Shown: positions 12,578 through 23,379 of the stretch, one piece after another
How the letters are laid out: each line of letters begins with the position of its first letter
Position numbering within the stretch: position 1 is the stretch's first letter
Assembly: GCA_051453625.1 (NCBI GenBank)
Contig: JBOZIK010000001.1
Span: forward strand, 199,838,053-199,902,052
From: Welwitschia mirabilis
Taxonomy: Eukaryota > Gnetophyta > Gnetopsida > Welwitschiales
Length of the DNA: 64,000 nt
Direction of reading: 5' to 3'
The notes under the pieces: model-generated
Database searches by the model: none
What the model was told of the DNA's origin: nothing
The model's input: the letters and a program-made list of their open reading frames with translations, nothing else
Translations under genes and position numbers: made by a program

Positions 12578-13834
12578 TGTTACAATGTGAATTATGCAAT
12601 CCTTAAGTCCTTTAGACAAAAACCTTAAATCATAATACTTGTAGAAAACACACAATAGTATAGATGGGAGTTAACACAAATGTCATAATCCATTGAAGGC
12701 ACTAAGCTAGAAGTTAGAGAATTGATTTTCACAAAGTATTTTTAATATTTTCTATTTTAATAAATAAAAGTAAACAAGAATGTAAATACAATATAATGAT
12801 GAATGATGTTGAAAATGCAATGGATGGAATGTAAGTAATATGGATTCTATTTAGACTCTAATTCTCTTGTCACAAGAACTATTTCTTTATAACGTAGATT
12901 GACCAAGAAGAGTTGTATGACTTGTTCCTAGCTAACATAAACTATAAGAATTACTAAATAGATATGGATAATGCAACATAAAATTGGAATAAAATAGCAA
13001 TGCAAATCTAAACTAACAACATCAATCTTAACAAAGGTTACCTTTATGATCTAAATAAACTATAGAACTGTCAGTAAATTATAATCAACTTAAATCATAA
13101 GGGACATTAACAAAATTGTAGTAAAAAGTGTAATTAAGTTAATCATAAACTTTTACATATACTTATAATAAACTAGTAGCACCTCAATGGAGGATACTTA
13201 GCCCAACACCAAGGTAAACTTCTTTCTATGACTACTAGATGAATCTCTTGCCTTTTAATATTTTGTCACAAAAACATCGAGTATAAAATATGAAAAAGGA
13301 AGTAAAAGAAAAGGAGGGTATTTATAGTTTTATATTGAAGTTATAGAAGCTTAACCCTAAAAGTTAGAGAAGAAACCCTAGAAGTCCATATGGGTCACAT
13401 GACCCTATTACAAAGATAATTCTTTTCATCCATAGAAAATAGTTATTGTCTTGGCTATTTTGAAGATGACAATGAGGATATCACTCCACATCAAAAGGTT
13501 CTCCATCATCTTCTGGCCTCATAGTTAACTCCACAGCCTCCATCCTTGTCATTAATGCTATTGTCTTGTCTATCGTGAAAATGACAGAGGGGACAACAAG
13601 TTTCTTCATCTTCTATCTTAAAGAGAAATTAGTCTTCTACATGGTAAATGCTTCCTTAAAAATATGAAGTATCAAATAAGCCTAAGATGCCTCCAAATAT
13701 GCTAAGAATTACATGTTCTAGTGATCATTTTATTAGTTCTTTAGAATCATTAGAATGACATTCAAACCTATATAAATATACTTAAAAAGTATTCAAAATA
13801 TACCATCAAATTCCTACAAATTGACATCACAACA
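12578..13834 (-). repeat. 5' LTR of the Athila-type element
   Basis: This repeat is 1257 bp, begins TGTTACAATG and ends CATCACAACA on the plus strand, and is followed by the target duplication TGCAT. It pairs with 2922-4287. It carries the element's promoter for minus-strand transcription, but no clean TATA box was fixed by eye. Confidence 0.93.
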
Positions 13835-13839
13835 TGCAT

Positions 13840-14860
13840 TCAATTTTTCTCAACATCAGTAAGGTACAAAAATTTCTAGTTACATCTATTTTCTTTATGA
13901 TAAGATTTCTCATTTACTACTCAATCATGTGAATTACATACAATAGTAAGTATGAGTTTTACCTATTTAAAGCATAAAATGGATTGGTAATTTCTACTTT
14001 CGTCTTGTATTTTTAACTTATCATTTTTAGCTATTTTCTTGTTTTTGAGCTTCTCAATAATGGCGAAATATCTTAGAGTAAAAATCTCAGGTATACTTAA
14101 TACTCTATTTTAAGCATTTAGGAGCATACTAAACTTCACTTAGGGGAAAGAGTTGAATGAACTCAATATATGCAATACTTTTACATCTAGCTAAATAATG
14201 TTTTATATGTGTAGGAAGTAAGTTTGACTTAATAAGCTATTTCCAAAGGTTCTCTATTGCAATAATTTCTCCTTTATATACATTTTTCCTTGCTTAACTC
14301 TAACTTTGTACAAATTTTTATAGAATGCAGGTTTTTTTTAACATTGAATTTCACTTAAGTTCTTTTAGACCCCTACTTGATGGAATTTAAATAAAGAATT
14401 ATTGAGCTAGGGTGATATGAGTGCATTACCTTAAATAACAGATTTTCTTTGGAATTTATATATGAATTTTACAAAAAATTAAGAATCAACGATACCAAAT
14501 CTTTACTAGAAACCGCTATGAGAAATCAGTAGGTAGTAATTACTTAAGAAGACATAAGAGAAATTTTGCACCTCTTACTTAGAAAAAAGTACATAGACAA
14601 CACTAGTAGAAAAGAAGATATAAATCTAAGTATAAGTCTACTGAGATGGGTACTAGTCCAATTAAGAATACCAGTCCATAAGAAATATGATTAGAGTAGT
14701 AAAGGATAAGACTAAGTACACTAATGTGAATATTAAAGAAGGGATATTTTTAGGGCTAGTAAAGCATATTATAAAATTAAATAAATTTGGAATTAGAGCT
14801 TTGAATGTAGTAGTGCTTGGATTTCCTTCTCTAATCGCCTAAATTTTGAGTAAAAATAAA
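13840..14860. other. AT-rich flank; nothing recognised
   Basis: This is the right flank of the Athila-type insertion and was joined to the sequence before 2917 prior to insertion. No gene, RNA or mobile element signature was seen. It precedes the coiled-coil remnant and might include its upstream part. Confidence 0.5.
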
Positions 14861-14869
14861 GTTCCATTC

Positions 14870-16860
14870 TAATAAAATAAATCTTGAATCAAAGTTTCTA
14901 TTTAGAATTTGTTTGGAGTTAAGGAGTTAAGTCTCTTAAAAACTCTAGAATACCAAATAGACTAGTCAAACCTAAGGGAATCTTCTTTTGCTCTCTAAAG
15001 TTTGACCTTACTACTGTCCTTCTTAAACTTAGTATAGAATCTAATCTAGTTTACATTCAAAGAACTTTCTCCTTCCCATCGATTTTAGTTTGGTTAATTC
15101 TCCAAAGCACTAAAAGAAAACAAATTAGATAGCCTTTTTAGTTCTTTGAATTTAATCATAGATGAAATTCAAATTTGTCTGGGTAGAAAAGAAGAAGTTT
15201 TAGCATTGCAAGATTAAGTTAGTGATCTAAAAGTTTAAATAAATTCCTGAGAGAAAAATTGGATTAAAAAAAAGATAATAATAAATAGCTATATTAGAAG
15301 ATCACTAGTTGAGAAGGAAATATTCAACTCTCTGAATCTTTCAAAGAAGTAAGCAGAAAATTACAAAGAGCTTATAAATGCATTGTTGAACTAGAGTCAG
15401 CTACCGAAGATAGAGGGGAATTGGAAAATTTTCCAAGAGAAAGGCCAAATATGTTAGCATCCCTATTGCTAAAGTTGGCTTTAAGCAAAAAGTATGATAT
15501 TGAATATACTAAGCATCAATAAACATTTATTACCTTTACCCCTAAATAGAGAATTTTTTGATAAAATTGATGCAAACCTATAGGGAATGAATAAGAGATT
15601 TATAAAAATTCATGCAGAGGCCTAGGCGCATAGGCAAAAATGGATTGAATTCCAAAATTCTTTAGGATATTATCAGTCCCTCTTAGGAGTAAATAAAAGA
15701 GTCATGTATCAATTAGTAAAAGAAAATAAGGCTTTCAAGAATTAAATGGAAGAGGTAAGTTCTTCCAGTTAGCCTCCACTTAATTCTTCAATAAAACAAT
15801 TTTTTTTCAAAATAAAAGAGGAAATGGAAAGAGTAATAAGTTCAATCTAGGACATCTCTTCAACTTCTTTAACTCTGTCTTATAAGAAGGAAGATAGAAA
15901 AGAGTCAAGTATTATTAATACTCTTAGAGAATCTCATGCAAAGCTAAAGAAGGATTTTAGATTAATAAACCCTAAGTCTACCCAATTCATCATTTGAAAT
16001 TTCAAGAAAGAGAATGTGAAATTGCTTTATGAGCTTCATCTTATGGAAGTAAAGTTAAATAAGCAAATTGAATTCAAGTATGAAGAATTGGCTATGTCAT
16101 GTAGCCTTGAGTATTAGCCCTCGAAGTTATACAATTTTATTGATAGATTTAAAGATAATTTAGAGATAATTATTCAAAAACTTCAAGAGGATGGTCAAAG
16201 CTAATGCACCTTTTTGATAATTTCCAAAGAGGTATTAAAGAATTACAAATTGAAATTGTTCAGAAGGAAATGGAAGTTCTTGCAAAAAAACTCAAGAAGT
16301 TTTTAAATGATACTGCAATAAATGTTTCTAGGATTTAGGAAGAGTGTGAATAAAACATCAAAGTTTTTTCCATGTCTTCTGAGGATTTTTAGCAGTTATG
16401 TTCTTTTAAAGATCAAATTGTATAGAACATGACTTTGTTGAGAGGCACTCTTGTGGATTTTTTTAAAAATTAGAGGATAAAGATTCATAAAAAATGTATG
16501 TAGTTTCTTTTGGGGAAACCTCAAGATTAGGACCATAAGTTAGGACAACTCTTAAAAAAAAAACATGTTTCCTAATATCCCAAAATAGAAGCCCCTTCAG
16601 CCCCTAAGAGAAATAGAGGAGAATCAACCAAGCAAAAAGGTTCTTCACAAGGTAGAAATCAAGGTAGAAAAGAAGATCTAAAGCAAGTAGAAATAGAGAT
16701 TATAGATTTAAATGATCTTGATCTTCAAGAGGAATAAAAAAAAATCTTAGAGGCTTTGAAAAAGACAAAACAATTTATCTAGCTAACTAGAAAAAGGAAA
16801 GAATCAGAATCCAACAAGGAACCCCCTTTTATTTTTAAAAGAAGGAAAGGAAAATAATAA
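14870..16860 (+). pseudogene. decayed frame for a Lys/Glu-rich coiled-coil protein, unknown family
   Basis: I do not recognise this protein. On the plus strand a coherent frame can be followed for most of 2 kb with a few shifts and many stops. It reads ALKENKLDSLFSSLNLIIDE near 15110-15165, LRESHAKLKKDFRLINPKS near 15925-15980, then FIDRFKDNLEIIIQKLQED near 16135-16190. It continues GIKELQIEIVQKEMEVLAKK near 16230-16290. It ends with EIEIIDLNDLDLQEE near 16685-16735 and a basic tail FIFKRRKGK before paired TAA stops at about 16855-16860. The heptad-like Leu/Ile pattern with Lys and Glu suggests long coiled coils. Most in-frame stops are TAA or TAG where Gln would fit, as in the neighbouring retroelements. 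It could be a gag-like or accessory ORF of an unrecognised element, or a dead host gene. Confidence 0.5.
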
Positions 16861-18200
16861 GGTTCTCCATTTCTCTCTCTTGTAAATACTTTTTTTTATT
16901 AAGAGACTAATCAAAATTTAAGCTTGAGGGAACTAATGAGAATAAATTTTTTGTAAATCTTGCTTATTAATGAAGTATTTTTCATTATCTCAATTATGTA
17001 TTTTATCAGTAAATAGATGTTTTTATCTATATTTGTGCTTACTGATCAATAGATTAGTTAGTTAGTATGTTAGTAGATTAGTATGCATATATTTCATTAT
17101 TGTATTTTAGGTACAAGATGCTAAGTGGCATGAATATAAGAGATAAGATTGAGGTAGCAAATTAGCATGATAACCTTAACCATATATCTATTTCTTAGGA
17201 GCACAGAATGGAAACCAAAAAACTAACAAGGGTATAAGAATGTGATCACCATCAAAGGTGGGAATCTTTTTGGCAAAAAGGTTCTAGGAATAGACAAGGC
17301 AAGAAGGTCAAGTAAGGAAACTCCAACAATTCTGTAAAGTGTAAATAGCATTTTCCCATACTTCATAGTTTTACCTACAAAGAAGAACATAATTATTAGC
17401 TCATATTTATGTAACAATTGGCATTTCAAGATAAAGCTAAAAAGCATTTGAGTATCATTGTGTGCATGCTTTATTACTTTAAAAGTAATATTACTTCTAT
17501 CTTGCTCCTATTTGTGTAGCCAAACATAAACTAGGATAATTCCAGTACTTAGAAATAAGTATTACTTAGCAGTTTGTGAAATTTTGTCATGTTTTATTTC
17601 TTTCATTATTCCCCTTGATGTAATACATGTTCATAGTAATTAATCTTTAATAAATAACTTAACTAATTCAATTAACTTCATCACAAGACTATTATGATGA
17701 TGAATTTTGAACTAAATGGTTAAGTCTCAACTAGTTCTTTACTAAGCCTTTGATGTATTTTTATTTAATGATTTGTGCTTATTTCAGATTAACAGTAGCA
17801 TAGTTTCTATTTTTTTCCAGCATTATCTTATAGTTTCTAATATTATTTTGTAATACTTTCTGCACTTATTTTATCATATAAGACACCTATCAAGTAGGTT
17901 TAAAGTAGTAGTCTTTAAGTTCTTACACAAAAACTAACAATAACATGAGAATAAAAACTTACAAAAATTAAAATAAAAGCAAAAACTAAGAAAACTAATT
18001 GAAATTCAAGATAAACTAAGAAATAAAAAGTGTAAGCTACTAAAAACAAGTGGGTTTTGGGTTGGGTGGGGGGGGAGGGGACTATATGCACACACTACAC
18101 AAGTAAATAACTTAAAACCAAATTAGTTATTTATGCAATGAGAAACAATCTTCCAAACTTTATTGAACTTCTCCTTCATAATGACACTAATTTATTGGGA
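16861..18200. other. AT-rich stretch; no gene seen
   Basis: No coding or RNA signature was supported. A short minus frame at 17223-17447 has no family resemblance. A G-rich run (ggttgggtggggggggagggg) lies at about 18060-18080 and stands out in such AT-rich DNA. Confidence 0.5.
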
Positions 18201-19419
18201 TGTGTATCATGTGCTTCTTATCTTTAATTAATTATCTTTAATAATAACCTACTGGTAAAATCTAATATAGATAAAACACACTAGTATAGGAAGTCATCTT
18301 AAATTTTGTACTCTAGAGAAGAATTTGAAAGTGCACTTAGAAAATTGCTTCAATTAAAAAGGAATTAAAAGGATTTTCTATTCTAATTCTAGAATGATAA
18401 ATGAAGGAAAATGCAAAGATGAAATGAAATATAATGAATGAATCCAAATATGAGATGTAAGCCTAAATGCAAACATTAACCAAGTTTATCAAGTTATTGT
18501 CATCTATGTTAGCCTTCATATACTATAACAAAATTACAATCAACTTTTATGTAAATAACTTGATTTTGATATAACATATAAATAACATAAGAGAGAAATT
18601 AGAAGAAAAAAAGTCTTTATTAACCATAATGTTCTTACATCCACTTAGAAGTAGTTATTCCTCAATGGAGGAAACACAGCCCAATATCAAGATAAGCTCC
18701 TCTCCTAAGCTAGATGGATCCCTTGCTCTATTGAACTCTAGTTTGTCATAAGAATAATCAATGCATGAAAGATGAGAAAATGAAAGACCTAAAGGGGTTT
18801 TATATAAGTTTGGATGCTAGACTAATTTAGCTAAAGAATAAACTATAATAGTTACATTACAATTTTAGGTAAAAGTAAAACTTCAATATTTGTCATCCAC
18901 TAACTTCATCATTTAGTGGTAGGTAGTAGTTATAATTAGGTCATTACAATTTTTGGCATGTTGCCTAGGTTGGATGACTAAGACTTCTTGTCTTTTAGTA
19001 TTGGAGTATTCATCTTCTTATATGAGGTAGAGTTTGACATATAGCCTTAGTAGGATAGATAAGGTTCCTCATCTTGTAGCATTAGATAAACTCTTCATCT
19101 TCTTATGTTACGTCAAATTTGTCATGCTGCATCCAATACTTGGCCTTAAATCATGATGCATCTATCAACCAATTCTATTTTCATGTGTCTTCAATGTTAC
19201 CACTATGTCACTACTACATATCTCCTATTCCATTATCACATGTCATGTGCATTTCTTAAATGCTTCATAATTACTCAATTTTGATCCAAATTATTCTTAG
19301 TTATTTGTCTTTGATTCTTGACATTAAGAGTGGTTAATTTGAGCATTAAACATTTGAAAATGAGCCAAAACTACACTTTAAATATAATGTTAAATATGAT
19401 CAATTTAGCTCATAACACA
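18201..19419 (-). repeat. LTR related to the Athila-type LTR, possibly a lone LTR
   Basis: The block around 18640-18790 ('cctcaatggaggaaacacagcccaatatcaagataa...') aligns with 3620-3770 and 13180-13330 in the Athila LTRs, and more weakly on both sides. Candidate ends are TGTGTATCAT at 18201 and CATAACACA ending at 19419, a TG...CA pair with similar inverted ends. No matching 5-bp duplication is seen (tggga against tacca) and no internal domains adjoin it, so the exact ends are uncertain. Confidence 0.6.
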
Positions 19420-19662
19420 TACCATTAAAAATGTATTAAAATTAGTCTATTTTCTCTCTTGTTTTTATCACTGTAGAGAAATTTAAAAAAAAAAAGGTTA
19501 GTTTTATGATAATAAAAATGTAGTCCATTGTTTAGTATTGTTATCATACATAGTTTATAAAAATCTAACTCTACCTACCTAATTTTCAGATTATTAACAT
19601 AATAGTTGGTTCATGATAAAATCTCTAAATAATTTAGATAAATTATGTGCATGTATTTATGT

Positions 19663-19668
<6 letters not shown>

Positions 19669-19737
<69 letters not shown>

Positions 19738-19837
19738 NNNNNNNNNNNNNNNNNNNNNNNNNNNNNNNNNNNNNNNNNNNNNNNNNNNNNNNNNNNNNNN
19801 NNNNNNNNNNNNNNNNNNNNNNNNNNNNNNNNNNNNN
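19669..19837. repeat. (TG)n microsatellite running into a 100-N gap
   Basis: About 34 TG units (19669-19737) run straight into an N run of exactly 100 (19738-19837), so the true repeat length is unknown. It ends directly against the XTH coding fragment. Long open frames of Val-Cys or Thr-His here are repeat artefacts. Confidence 0.95.
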
Positions 19838-19838
19838 T

Positions 19839-20042
19839 ACCGATTGGGCGTCGCCGAACGTGTATGCATGCTGGGGCAACAATTACGCTTGGAATACTGA
19901 TCCGAAGCTGCAGGAGCTGAATTATGCAGAGCAGGGCCAAGTCCGGGGGGTTCATAATAATTTTATTGTCTATGACTACTGCCAGGACCTCCCTTGTTTC
20001 AATAACTCGGTGCCCATTGAATGCTTCCTGCCGAAGTACTGA
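19839..20042 (+). CDS. xyloglucan endotransglucosylase/hydrolase, C-terminal exon (partial)
   Basis: XTH enzymes (GH16) cut and re-join xyloglucan chains in the plant cell wall after secretion. The fragment encodes 67 residues and a TGA stop at 20040-20042. It opens right at the gap edge with TDWASPNVYACW, the counterpart of the 'TDW' that begins the C-terminal part of XTHs. It continues to VHNNFIVYDYCQDLPCFNNS and ends VPIECFLPKY. The 'N-x-x-VYDYC-x-D' and 'P-x-EC' pieces are hallmarks of the XET C-terminal domain, with cysteines for disulfides. The catalytic HDEIDFEFLG region would lie upstream and is not in the 19.7 kb to the left, so either the last intron is very long, the rest fell in the gap, or this is a stray exon. 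Unlike its surroundings it is CpG-bearing and has no stops. An intact last exon is favoured. Confidence 0.8.
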   Translation, partial: TDWASPNVYACWGNNYAWNTDPKLQELNYAEQGQVRGVHNNFIVYDYCQDLPCFNNSVPIECFLPKY

Positions 20043-20340
20043 TAACTTTCTTAATTTTTGCGTGTTTGTTTGCCTCTCCTTGCCATTCATGTGAATTTGT
20101 TGTAGTAGATAATTTAATGTTTTATTTTTTTTTTTTAAGCTTAGGAGGCATTTCCTCTTTTTTTTTTTTACAAATTTATTGTATCTCTTTTAAATAAGAA
20201 TTGTAGTCAAGGGGGTGGCAGCCTTGTTGGCGGGACACCTTACCTTCATTATAAAAGTCATGGTTTTTAATCTTTAATGACTTAATTAGTTTATTATGAG
20301 ATATTAAACGTAATTAAATGATTTGTTTGGATACATACTT
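20043..20340. other. 3' flank of the XTH exon
   Basis: The base composition drops back to AT-rich with T runs within 100 bases after the stop. Possible polyadenylation context is weak; no clean AATAAA was found, though 'tttaaataag' at about 20190 could serve. No other feature is seen. Confidence 0.4.
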
Positions 20341-20399
20341 TCGAGCACCCCTTCTATCTCAATAAAGTTCAAGCAAACACATCAAAATAAATTACAAGC

Positions 20400-22430
20400 T
20401 CACCATGGCTAACCCATCAATTCACAATACACCTCAACCCTTTGTGGGAGGTAATCAAATAAATCCTTTTGATTGCTAAGATAATTGTGAGAAAAGCTTG
20501 TTGATTCATTTTAAAGGTAAAGAGTAGGTGAGATTACTATTAACTTCTCTTTACTTAAAGATGTATTTCAATCCCTTTCATCATGCTTTGTTTTCTTTCA
20601 GATTGCTAGTTTTCTTTTGCATCATACGTGCATCCTAATGCAGTACTTTGGAAATCTCCTTATCTCAAACATCTTGATGTTTCTTTTATGCACTATTATA
20701 CATGTAACTTTGTTCTTAATAAGCTTAAATCTCCCTCTATGATAGAGAAAGTTCTATTCGTTAAACTATTTTAGGCATGTAACTATAACTTTTAGTGCTC
20801 ATGTATGGAAATTTAACTTTCATGTTAATGACCCTACGCATGAGTGTATGCATATGGAAATATAATTTTCTCTTGATAATGCTATTCATGAGCATGCTAC
20901 ATGCTATGTGGAGCTTTTTAAATCTTCCTCTACCTTTTTAATTAGTAGAGAAAGATAGCATTTCCAAGATTGACAATATTATTTACAATATTTTCCATTT
21001 GGGCAAGAGTTTTGAGTATCCATAGAAATAATACTATGTGGAAGTTAATCTTATAAAACAAAATCATTCTTTAACTTTAGAATTCAGTGAATACCTTTTC
21101 AACTAAAGGATTAAATACTTTATATTATCTAAATTTTGTAATTATTATTAATGCAAAGGCCACCATCTTTCTATTTGTGAGTCTTTAGCTTACAACAAAG
21201 AACTAGATGGCATTCTTGCAAAGTGTGTAATACCTACTATAAGTTTCTAATCTCTTTATGCCACATTTTTCTTTAGAAAATTCATGCATCTATATTTATT
21301 TCTTTTACTTTGCATTCTAAAAAGATGAAGCAATCTCAACAGAAATATGTATCATTGAGGTCAAACTCTTATAGCTCCTATTGCTTCTATTATGATTCCA
21401 ATTTATGCTTTTGATCCTATTTCTTAGTTCATTATAATCATACAAAATGATACTAATTTAGAGGATGGATTCTTGCTAATTAAAAACAAACATGTAAAGG
21501 CATCTTCTACTCATGCTTAAGAGTTAGCATCTTTTAGCATCTCTAATTTTAATTCTCTTATCGAATGTAAGAATTCTTTTTAGGCTCTCTTTGATATCAT
21601 GGAAGTTGACAACCTCCTTATAAACTTTATAGGATGAGACAAATGGGAAAAAAAAATAGCCCTTTCTAAAAACTCATGAACATTTTATCAAAGAATATGT
21701 AAGGTCTAATAGATAGACTCTAGTATAAGAGAGCTAGTAATTTCCTCTCCAACTTAAGCATTTATTTGAGTTTCTATTGCTTAAGAAGTTAAGATTTCTT
21801 TTATAGATTTTTCTTTTCTAGATAACTCTTTTCTTACATACTCCACTTTCTTAGTCACTAATCATAATAAAGGTAGAGGTGATGCAGTTCTCCATTTTTA
21901 TCGTTTTGAAAAGATAAATCTTTTATAGCTTAAAATATACTAATAAAGGTACCTAGGTCATATTCTCATATAGTTTTAGTCCTCTTATGATTTATTATTT
22001 TCATGCTATTAATAATTAAGATGACCATTATTAATTTTGATAAGAACATTTTTCTATTCCTCCTTTAGTTCCTTAGGTTACTAGGGATGATTCTAATATG
22101 TTAGAATTTATAAATTATAAAATTAAATGAATTTCATCTTTTATTTCTAAAGTTGAGTACTAGCATTGACTCATGTTTGAAAAAAAAAAATATTTAATAG
22201 TTATGGATAGTTGCAACTCTTAATACTTATTTAATTAGCATACTTAAATAAACTACTACATGAAACAAGATTAAATTTTTAGTTAACTTAATAGGATTTA
22301 TTTTCAAACCCTTTTATTTTGGGTAATTCGATTCTCATGTTAATGTTCTTTAACCTACTACTTTGTTTGATCATTTTTTAATTTTCATTCAAGTTAAAGT
22401 TACAAGTATCTTGTTGATTATAACTTATTA
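20400..22430 (+). pseudogene. LINE ORF1-like remnant with CCHC-type knuckle
   Basis: On the plus strand a decayed frame near 21125-21180 reads KFCNYY*CKGHHLSICES. This fits a zinc knuckle C-x2-C-x4-H-x4-C of the kind found in plant L1-type ORF1 and related DUF4283 proteins: Cys at 21137, the second Cys replaced by Tyr (21146-21148), His at 21161, last Cys at 21176. The stop sits at a probable Gln codon. Upstream, near 21040-21090, VNLIKQNHSLTLEF is compatible with the beta-strand region before the knuckle. Downstream, near 21455-21620, EDGFLLIKNKHVKAS and NSF*ALFDIMEVDN resemble the linker that ends such ORF1 proteins. No endonuclease or RT was found after it, so the element is incomplete. 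Confidence 0.5.
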
Positions 22431-22434
22431 TTTA

Positions 22435-22850
22435 TGTAATGTTTCAAAAAATTGACCTTTGTATTTAATAAAGAAAATTAGAAACTAAATAATAAGGAGT
22501 TTGATAGCACATCAATTGGATTAGAAATAAAGTATTTATTTATTGGACTAGTAGTAGTTTATCTTTTATGTCCTATTTGAGCCTTGGACTAGTGGTCAAA
22601 GGTAAAGATGTGGACTACAACCTTACCCTCCTTCTTGGGGCTTGGAGGCCTAGCTAAGATTGTTATTGGTTACATCCACTTAGCATATCCATACCCACCT
22701 ATTGCCATAGGCTTAAGAACCAAGATGAAGAGATATAATGTTACAATTAAAGGGTCATACCCTTTTTTTACATAGCATTTACCCTTAATTATATATTAAT
22801 CACACTTAATAAATAATTAGATAATTACAAAGTAATTTTGAAATATTACA
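22435..22850 (-). repeat. 416-bp LTR (family E), 3' LTR on the minus strand
   Basis: The copy begins TGTAATGTTT and ends AATATTACA, a TG...CA pair with inverted ends. It aligns with 51117-51532, which is also 416 bp, through shared blocks such as 'ggtaaagatgtggacta' and 'ttacatccac'. Immediately to its right the minus strand carries a polypurine tract, so this is the 3' end of a minus-strand element whose body would lie at higher coordinates. No 5-bp duplication is seen. Confidence 0.8.
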
Positions 22851-22865
22851 TTTCCTTCCTCTTAA
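22851..22865 (-). promoter_or_regulatory. polypurine tract next to LTR family E
   Basis: Read on the minus strand the bases abutting the LTR are AAGAGGAAGGAAA, an uninterrupted purine run of the kind that primes second-strand synthesis in LTR retrotransposons. Confidence 0.7.
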
Positions 22866-23326
22866 TTTCTTAACTCATCATTGAGTTAGGATCCTCCAGT
22901 GGATGGTGTGCTTATGCTAACATCTGGTGGTAATCCATCTTTAGTCTTTATTACTATCTCTATAACAAATTCATTAACATGAAGGTCAATTCAGAGTAAA
23001 TACATAGGAAAAAAAATAAATACACAATTTGTCTATTTTTCAATTGAATAACTAGGAAAATGTTAATATTATGAGGTTTCTATTCACAAATGTATTTTTA
23101 TTTGACTAAGTCCATTTTGTTATTCATAGTATGAATGTAGACTTCATACTTTATCCTTTATGTTAAGATTTCAAAAAAGAGATAAAAGTTTTTTTTTTTT
23201 TTTTTGAGTCATGTTGAATTTTTTTGAATAAGAAATATTTTGTCATGTGATCATATGTCAAGTATGTTAATATTTGTTTTTTTAAGAAATGAAGGCTAGA
23301 GTTATATCTCTTTGTCTATGTCTCTG

Positions 23327-23379
<53 letters not shown>

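Larger units (their letters stand above)
2917..13839 (-). mobile_element. Athila-type Ty3/gypsy retrotransposon, full length, degenerate
   Basis: The element itself spans 2922-13834 and is flanked on both sides by the 5-bp target duplication TGCAT (2917-2921 and 13835-13839). Its LTRs begin TGTTGCGATG or TGTTACAATG and end CATCACAACA, a TG...CA pair with matching inverted ends. On the minus strand, from right to left, it has 5' LTR, primer site, gag, protease, RT, RNase H, integrase and 3' LTR, the order of gypsy elements. Every coding part is broken by stops and frameshifts. The RT style (FMDDFSIFG), the integrase 'VDYVTKW' and the VNGQRLK tail motif fit the Athila lineage. The two LTRs differ at roughly 10-15% of sites by eye over the first 290 bases, so the insertion is old. 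A non-autonomous life is likely long over. Confidence 0.93.

Noticed and set aside
19611-20090. Long frames of Val-Cys and Thr-His on both strands
   Set aside because: They are translations of the (TG)n microsatellite and N bases; only the 67 codons after the gap on the plus strand have family support.
20400-22430. Decayed plus-strand frame as gag of the family E element
   Set aside because: The polypurine tract shows that element E lies to the right on the minus strand, and the knuckle context fits LINE ORF1 better.
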